Shown one piece after another: positions 57,356 through 64,000 of a stretch of DNA of 64,000 bases (its first letter is position 1; every line of letters starts with the position of its first letter). The notes beneath the pieces are model-generated. The model worked only from the letters and a program-made list of their open reading frames with translations, did no database searches and was not told the origin of the DNA. The position numbers and the translations under genes are program-made. The stretch is from Nepenthes gracilis (lineage: Eukaryota > Streptophyta > Magnoliopsida > Caryophyllales > Nepenthaceae), in contig BSYO01000011.1 of assembly GCA_033239525.1 (NCBI GenBank), positions 12,303,078 to 12,367,077 on the forward strand. Direction: 5' to 3'.

Positions 57356-58280
57356 AGTTTGAGATAGAGCTTGTCCCCAAAGCAACACCAATTTTAAAGG
57401 CGCCATATAAAATGGCACCTGTGAAATTAAAGGAACTGAAGTAGTAGCTGCAAGAGCTTCTAGACAAAGGATTCAATAGGCCAAGTGAATCACCATGGGG
57501 AGCCCCAGTATTATTTGTAAAGAAGAAGGATGGATCCTTAAGATTGTACGTTGATTATCAAGAATTGAACAAGATTACCATCAAGAATAAGTATTTGTTA
57601 TCGTGAATTGATGACTTGTTTGATCAATTGCAAGGAGCCCAAGTATTTTCAAAGATATACCTCCATCGGGTTATCACCAATTGAGGATTAAGAAGAAAGA
57701 TGTGGCGAAGACTGCTTTCCGATTGAGGCATGGGCATTATGAGTTTTTGGTAATGCTATTCGGGTTGGCAAATGCCCTTGCAACATTTATGGATTTAATG
57801 AATTGGGTATTCTAGCCATATTTGGATCAGTTTATAGTGGTGCTCATCGACGATGTATTGATTTACTCAAGGAGCTATGATGAACACGAGATACATTTAA
57901 GGATTGTACTCCAGACACTTCGAGAGAGGAGGTTGTATGCCAAGTTAAAGAAGTATGAGTTTTGCCTTGAGGAGGTGATGTTCTTAGGACACATCATATC
58001 AAATGTAGGAATTTTGGTAGATTCGAAGAAGATTGAGGTTTTTTTAAATTGGAGCCAACTGACGACGGTTACCAAAGTCAGGAGCTTTTTGGGAATGGCC
58101 TGCTATTATCAAAGATTTGTAGACAATTTTTCGAGGATTACAATGCTGCTAACCAGTTTGATGTGGAAGCAGACTAAATTTATTTGGATGGATGAATGTG
58201 AACTTAGTTTCCAGGAATTTGGAGAACCGGTTGACGTTTGTTCTGATTCTAACGATTCCCAAAGGATCCGGTAGATTTGT
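57356..58280 (+). pseudogene. Element C reverse transcriptase
   Basis: Frames here hold [43 protein letters not shown] and NKITIKNKY, then the palm to the active site at about 57,843 (VVLIDDVLIYSRSYDEHEIH), where both aspartates remain. The thumb and connection read FLGHIISNVGILVDSKKIE and SFLGMACYYQRFVDNFSRIT. The last 150 codons (57,822-58,274) are open. Earlier stops (57,442, 57,604) and a frameshift near 57,660 break the polyprotein. It is the best preserved RT in the window. Confidence 0.9.
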
Positions 58281-58660
58281 AGTGTATTGTGATGCGTCTA
58301 ATACAGGTTTAGGTTGTGTTTTGATATAGCATGAAAAAGTGGTGGCATATGCGTCAAGGCAATTAAAGACTCATGAGAAGAACTACTCAACCACGATTTG
58401 GAGTTGGCAGCTGTGGTATTTGCTTTGAAGATTTTGAGGCACTACTTGTGTGGTGAGAAATTTTTGGTGTACTCTGATCATAAGAGCCTCAAATACTTAT
58501 TTTCTCAAAATGAGCAGAATATGAGGTAGAGAAGATGGATGTATTTCCTTAAAGATTATGATTGTGAAATTCAATACTAACTTAGAAAGACAAATATTGT
58601 GGTTGATATTCTAAGTCATCAATCTAGCTTAATGGCCACTTTGAGGATTAAAGAAATGGA
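58281..58660 (+). pseudogene. Element C RNase H
   Basis: Segments read [66 protein letters not shown] and WMYFLKDYDCEIQY. These are the standard Ty3/gypsy RNase H blocks, including the SDHKSL aspartate. Stops after GCVLI and QNMR and a one-base loss near 58,391 disable it. Confidence 0.85.
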
Positions 58661-58715
58661 GATGCATGAATGTATGTGATAGTGTGATATCAAGAGGCAT
58701 GTCTGACATAATCGA

Positions 58716-59711
58716 ATGATGGTTTCATTCTTCCAAGTTCAATTGGAGATTTCAGGAAGAATTAAAGAGAGTCAGATGGATGATCCATTCTTAGTGGACA
58801 TTGTTGGAGATCTTAATCGGAATTCCCAAGCTGATTTTAGTATTCGGACTAATGAACTTTTGAGGTTTAAGGATCGGATTTGTGTGCCGGATATTGGAGA
58901 ATTGAAAGAGGAAATTATGAAGGAAACCCATCGATCCAAGTACACAATTCATCTAGGAATTAACAAGATATATCAAGATTTGAGGAAGATATTTTGGTGG
59001 AGGAACATGAAAAGAGAAATTGCAACTTTTGTCGGGAGATACTTGATTTGTCAACCGCTGAAGGCTGAGCGCAAGAAGCCACCTAGTTAGTTGCAATTGA
59101 TGCCCATTTCTAACTGGAAGTAGGACATATCGATGGATTTTGTTATGTGTTTGCCGAGGATACTTAGAAATCATGATGCTATTTAGGTAATTGTTGACCG
59201 GCTCACGAAATCAGTGCATTTTCTGGCTATTCAGATTACTTCTTTGAGGGATTAGTTGGCCAGGTTATATATCAATGAGATTGTCATACTGCATGGTATG
59301 CCAGTGTCTATTGTGTCTAATCAGGATTCAAGATTTGTTTTCAAGTTTTGGGAGAGTTTGCATCACGAGTTAAGAACAAATTTGAAGTTCAGCACGATTT
59401 ATTATCCTCAGACAGATGGTTAATCAAAGCAAACGATTCAAACTTTAGAGGACATGTTGAGATCTATGGTCCTAGATCTAAAAGGTGATTGAGATAATCA
59501 TCTATCATTGGCAGAATTTGCCTATAATAATGGCTATCAAGTGAGTATAGGAATGGCCCCATTTGAGTCTTTGTATGGTAGGAAGTGCTGTTTTTTGATT
59601 AATTGGAAAGATACTGGTGACAGAAGGCTTCTGGGGCCGGAGATCATCAAGGAGACATCAAATAAGATTAAATTGATTCATGAGAAGTTGAAGGTTGCTC
59701 AAAATAGGTAG
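58716..59711 (+). pseudogene. Element C integrase
   Basis: The 124-codon ORF at 58,716-59,090 ends in the zinc-binding domain: ETHRSKYTIHLGINKIYQDL then RYLICQPLKAE, where the first cysteine of CxxC has become Tyr. The core runs SMDFVMCLPRI (first Asp kept), IVSNQDSRF (usually SDRD, Asp replaced by Asn) and SKQTIQTLEDMLR (usually SERT, Glu replaced by Lys). So two of the three DDE residues are lost. AEFAYNNGYQVSIGMAPFES and LYGRKC follow in an open stretch at 59,508-59,711. Confidence 0.88.
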
Positions 59712-60176
59712 AAAAGTTACACAGACCGGAGAAGGTTAGAGCCAAGTTTCTAGGTTGGCAATTTTGTGTTTTTCAAAGTATCACTATCTAAGGGGATTTT
59801 GAGATTTGGAATAAAAAGAAAGTTAAAACTAAGGTTCATTGAACCTTTTGAAATCTCGGAGAAAATTGTTGTAGTAGCCTACATATTGGCTTTGCCACCT
59901 CACTTGACCGAAGTATATAATATGCTTCACGTATAAATGCTCTGGAAGTACGTTCACGATCTGTCTCACATCATTGAATTTTAACCATTGAGGATAAGCG
60001 AGGTTCTATCGTATGTTGAGGAACTGGTTCAGATTTTGGGTCAAAGAGACCAAGTACTTCGGATGAAGACCATCCTGTTGGTCAAGGTTTTGTGGATGAA
60101 CCACTCATTCGGGGAAGGTACACGGGAGCAAGAAGATGAAATTCGAAGCAAATACCCGCAATTGTTTCTCCAATAA
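59712..60176 (+). pseudogene. Element C integrase C-terminal (Tekay/Del-type) region
   Basis: Reads SLSKGILRFGIKRKLKLRFI, LPPHLTEVYNMLHV, KYVHDLSHIIEF and, in a final 62-codon open piece, ILLVKVLWMNHSFGEGTREQ then DEIRSKYPQLFLQ. This tail matches element A (4,101-4,556) and is typical of the Tekay/Del chromovirus clade. Stops occur at about 59,709, 59,750, 59,934 and 59,982. Confidence 0.85.
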
Positions 60177-60214
60177 GGAATGTGATTTTGGTTTAAATTT
60201 CAAGGACGAAATTT

Positions 60215-60231
60215 TATAAGGAGGGAAGGAT
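60215..60231 (+). other. Element C polypurine tract
   Basis: TTATAAGGAGGGAAGGA lies directly before the 3' LTR start TATAAGGTTTGC. Confidence 0.75.
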
Positions 60232-61590
60232 TATAAGGTTTGCGTTATTAATTTATGATAATTATGGTTAAATAAGAGAATATAATTAAATTTAGGTCAT
60301 TGGATGTGAAAAAATGTGAAGAAAAATCATTTGGGGTTAAATTTTGGGCTGTGCCAAAGGTGCACCCAAGGCGTGCTGGAGCGCGAAATCCAGTGGGGCT
60401 GTGCTCGAGGTGCAACCGATTGGTGCTCAAGTACCAGTACGGGTATTTAAACCCGCATGGTTAGCTTTTTTGCCATTTTCACAGAGAAGAGGAAGAGAGG
60501 AGAGAGAGAGAGCGTGAAGGTGAAGAGAGATATGAGGAAATCGAAGCTCTCAGGTCTGTTTCTAGGATTGAGCTAGTGAAGAAACTCGTAAATTAGGTCA
60601 AGGCAAGTACGCTCTTATACTTTTCTTTTTCTTATCACTCGTTTCTTACCGTTTTTTCGAGTATTTTTGTTCAAATACCCGTCCACGCTTAGATTTTGAA
60701 GAATGCATATGTTAAATGTGCATATATGTCGATTTGCTTTCTGATTTCCATGTTTATGTGAAGTATTGGGTTAAATCAAAAACCCTAACTCAACACATGC
60801 TATGATTTCGAGTTGTTATGATGTTTTATCACTTGTATTTCATATATGATGCTTCGCATGTCCGGGTAACTATGTTGGACCCTTTGAATGTGCAAATTTC
60901 TTTCTCAAAACGTGCTGTATATTAAGTATATGGACCGATATTGTGAAAATTGCCCATTTTGCATACTTTCGTGGGAATTCTTGATGTTGTCTAAAACCCC
61001 AAATCCCAAATTTGAATTTTAGTTTAATAAAATTTGAATGATTAAATGTATATTATACACTTGAAGCGGAAGATGCATGGGATTTAGTGTTTATGGTCTG
61101 AGAATGATCATGTTTCCATTTTGTACAATGTAGTAAAATTGTCCTGGCTTTCCTTAAGTTCCATGTCAATTTATGTATATATTTGAAGTTATGTGAATAC
61201 CATATGACAAGAATTAAGTATGTTTGCATTGAAAAGAATTATGAAAGTATGAAAGAGAACTCTGTAATTTATTAAGATTTATAAACTATTCTCCAAGGGC
61301 AAGAACTAAGTAATACGAAGCCAAGTGTGGAGTTTCCCTTAAAATTACTTAAGAAATTGAACCAATAATCGTTTAGCGGATAGTATTCTTTAATATAACT
61401 TAGGATAGTGCAGTGGTATATCTCGATGGCTGCCCCTTTATAACCATGGGGGAAAAAAGTGGCGTCTAACCTTGCCTATAAGGAGATATGTAAACCGCCC
61501 ACCTCTGAGTGTTGAATAAGAGTGTGATGCCTTAGATTGTATGGAAGCATATACAATCTTTTCTTTGATAATCTGCTCCTTTAGCTCCTT
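60232..61590 (+). mobile_element. Element C 3' LTR, truncated
   Basis: Collinear with 51,272-52,650. Shared words include GGTATTTAAACC, AGGCAAGTACGCTC (the shared motif, 60,601), GAAGCGGAAGATGCATGGGA and GATAGTGCAGTG. Homology stops near 61,590 after TTTAGCTCCTTTAG, where LARD-like DNA of another family begins. The last 0.75 kb of the LTR is missing from the window or lies beyond the insert. Confidence 0.82.
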
Positions 61591-63510
61591 TAGAATATGC
61601 AAAAAACTAAGACATAGGGGGCTAGTTTATTTGTGAATAACTATTTTGGATTTAATTTATCATAATCCAAATTACATAAGTCATCCTAAATTACGCTCCT
61701 GGTTTACGAGATTGCAGTCTTTACACTAGCAGTGGCTAGAAGGCCGGCCGAGCCATGAAGCACAGATGAAGGGTCAAAATGATACGATCCACATAGCTCT
61801 AAGTGCCGCTAGGGGCATTGGCTTCAAACCCTATTGGCCCGGTGAGGCGAACCATACCTTTTAGAGAGTAGAGGCCACAGATACGAGACCGCCGGCTCAA
61901 GCGGTCGTTTCCTTGTTCATGGGCCATCCTCAGCCTTGGTGATTCTCACAAGTAAGGCGCACTAGTCAGCAGGTCGATCCCACTGCAACGCCTCTCATCG
62001 ACCCATTGCATAGCAACAAACCCCGTAATGGTTATGCCAATCCTCACAATGGGGCCTCTACGTGCTCAACCTACCACCCATTGCATTGAAAAAAACATCA
62101 TCCAACTAAGCACTGCACTGGTTCGGGTTGCCCGAGGTAATATTGGCTGACAACGAGACCCGAACCACTGGCTAGTAGGCCACCATCATGATAGTAGCAT
62201 GCTACCCAACCAATCTACCGCAAAAGTACCAAATGCCATGGAGCATAGGGGCCATAGGCCAAGGCGCTTGTTAAAGCGCCCCGACGACCCTCCGAAGTAG
62301 TGCACGCTAGTCGTACACTTGGGGCGGTGAGTCGGTCACAATAACGCCACTCACACTCCAATGATGATAGTAATATTATCTGCTCATATAAATGATTACG
62401 TGACACTATATATAATTATGCAACTTAGACTGCTCCTAAGTCGGGTGAATACTCATTCACCCATTATCGAACCTCTATCCCACACAGAGCAGCCCATACG
62501 CAGTCGTATTTGAACCTCAGTCCCACACCGAGCGGCTTATATACGGCCATATTTAAACTTCGGCCTTACACCGAGCAGCTCATACGCGGTCGTATTTGAA
62601 TCTCAGTCCCGCATCGAGCAGCTCATACACGATTGTATTTGAACCTCGATTCCACACCGAGTGGCACAACACAGTCATATTTGAACCTTGGTCTCCACTG
62701 AGCAACCTATACGTGATTGTATTTGAACCTTGGTCCAATCACCAAGTGGCCCATGCGCGGTCGAACTAACAACCTTAGGGAGCTTTTCAGAATGCATCCG
62801 GTGACCTCCTCCTAAAAGAGAAAGCACCATCAGTCAACGACAGTCAGCTAACTAAGACCAGACGAATAAAAGGTACGACAACCTCTAATAGGACAGAGCG
62901 CCAATAGGACACTCGAGCGATGGCCTAGGCTAGTAAAATCCCAGCAATGATAGCCTCAAAGTTTAGCCAGCAATCACATCTTCTCAGCGCCACAACCTCC
63001 TCTTGGCAGGGGTGAGCGTGACCAACCAAATGCTTTCATCAAAGCCATGGGGCTTAGAAGACAACCGTGTCTCCTCAGGGCCACGACTTCCCTTCATGGG
63101 AACAATCAAAATCTAACACAAGTCATTCCCAGTAGCCCTAACACGCCACTAGAAAGCAGAGAGGCATCCTCAAAGAGGGAGTCATTGAGATTGGGTTCCT
63201 AGGCTTGGCTGTGATCATGGTATAGACTCATTCACTTGACCTAAGAGCCAAAGGACCCTTAGCTCTGGCAATTGAGTTTGCTGGGGGCTCCTCGTCCCCA
63301 ATCCCTTCGGCTAGCATGCCAACAATAATGCACGAAGGACCATTTTAAGGAATGCAAAGAGTATCCTACTGCTACAGATCGAATGATCGGCTATCTTAAG
63401 GCAAGTCGCCTCTCACCTCTTAAAGTGTGTCCTTACAGCGAGGCATTTGATCCCGAGCTTGAAATCTTCCCTCTGCGCGCTCCTGGATCTCGTCTGAGAC
63501 TCGGATAGCT
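61591..63510 (+). mobile_element. Second LARD-like internal region, opposite orientation
   Basis: About 61,960-63,510 is the reverse complement of about 24,745-23,216 of the first LARD with many differences: GGTCGATCCC against GGATCGACCT, CCATTGCATTG-type words, GGCCATAGG, and GTGTGTCCTTACAG at 63,424. An array of about six units of roughly 50 bp (CGGTCGTATTTGAATCTCAG, 62,480-62,770) corresponds to 23,990-24,150. No LARD LTR is found at the junction with the element C LTR (61,591), so this copy is 5'-truncated or rearranged. 61,620-61,950 has no match noticed in the window. Confidence 0.65.
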
Positions 63511-63683
63511 CGCGGTCAGAATCGGCGAATGTTTCCCTTTAATTTCATAAAATTGACCAAGTCATATATACGCCGATCTCGAGCACCCCATTTCAGAGGC
63601 ACCAATAAGAAGATCCAAGGTCGGCAAGATACCTCTAGGCAGAGTTGAGTCCTCTTCCCTCAGCCTCTTCGACCGTAATTTCT

Positions 63684-63995
63684 CTAGAAGGCAGCAAGTC
63701 GACGCTCAGCCTCTTGGTACACGCCATCGTAGTAGGGCGATCCGATCTGAAGCACAAGGCTTTCACTTTGTGAGCTCTCAAAATTTGTCCAATACCTGAA
63801 CTTCTCATAGTTGACGCCAACAGTCCATTTCAACACCGAAGTCTGCCAAGGGGGCTCATTGCCCATGGTCCATCCAAATAAGTTGCTCTTGCACAGGTTG
63901 ACTGAGGAAAACTGATCAGCACTTAACCTCCTTGACAACTCGCCAGTAGCCAAGGCAAATTTTAGATGCACCCCCATATCATCAACTTCAAGCAA
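63684..63995 (-). CDS. Unrecognised 103-codon ORF, possibly captured gene fragment
   Basis: Minus-strand ORF antisense to the LARD-like sequence. Its composition is even and protein-like: GVHLKFALATGELSRRLSAD, FGWTMGNEPPWQTSVLKWTV, NYEKFRYWTNFESSQSESLV and QIGSPYYDGVYQEAERRLAA. I know no family for it. It begins where similarity to the first LARD stops (about 63,510), so it is not part of the shared repeat. It may be a gene fragment picked up by the element, the tail of a host gene reaching beyond 64,000, or chance. The frame may extend past the window end, and the start codon is uncertain. Confidence 0.3.
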   Translation of the reverse strand: MLEVDDMGVHLKFALATGELSRRLSADQFSSVNLCKSNLFGWTMGNEPPWQTSVLKWTVGVNYEKFRYWTNFESSQSESLVLQIGSPYYDGVYQEAERRLAAF

Positions 63996-64000
63996 GAAAG

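Overview
This window is plant nuclear DNA, almost certainly from a eudicot. The evidence is one intact four-exon cytochrome P450 gene of the CYP716 type (triterpenoid oxidases) on the minus strand, set in about 59 kb of layered, decayed Ty3/gypsy LTR retrotransposons. I saw no rRNA or tRNA gene, no CRISPR array and no bacterial-type operon. Intergenic DNA is very AT-rich. The GC-rich stretches are tandem arrays inside retroelements.

Layout. 1-6,029: element A, a decayed Tekay/Del-like element on the plus strand (end of the 5' LTR, gag, protease, RT missing its core, RNase H, integrase, truncated 3' LTR). 6,030-7,105: an inverted LTR fragment of the same family. 7,113-9,987: LTR D and a ruined RT/RNase H. 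9,988-19,505: element B (5' LTR, tRNA-Met-type primer site, gag, protease, partial RT). Its RT is split by a solo LTR (14,075-19,173, TSD GTCGA) that itself contains an inverted solo LTR of the same family (15,451-18,192, TSD GATTT). 20,226-27,595: a non-coding LTR element (LARD) on the minus strand, rich in tandem repeats. 28,598-33,028: the CYP716 gene. 34,081-42,716: a Tat-lineage element on the minus strand (TSD TATTG) with degenerate gag, protease and partial RT plus an antisense ORF. 44,221-46,764: a solo LTR of the element B family. 46,765-50,303: LTR and RT fragments. 51,272-61,590: element C, Tekay/Del-like, with both LTRs, all coding domains (broken by stops) and a solo LTR inserted between protease and RT. 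61,591-64,000: a second LARD-like internal region in the opposite orientation, ending in an unrecognised 103-codon ORF.

How it fits together. Only the P450 looks functional: every splice site, reading phase and P450 motif is in place, with a TATA box and poly(A) signal at sensible distances. No retroelement here could be autonomous. The LARD shares with the Tat element its primer-site type, its LTR termini, a 32-nt block placed 24 nt inside the LTR next to the polypurine tract, and related tandem arrays. That makes it a likely non-autonomous partner of the Tat family. TTGAC-rich (W-box-like) arrays occur in three retroelements and are the most unusual regulatory-looking signal seen here. All boundaries and counts were read by eye.
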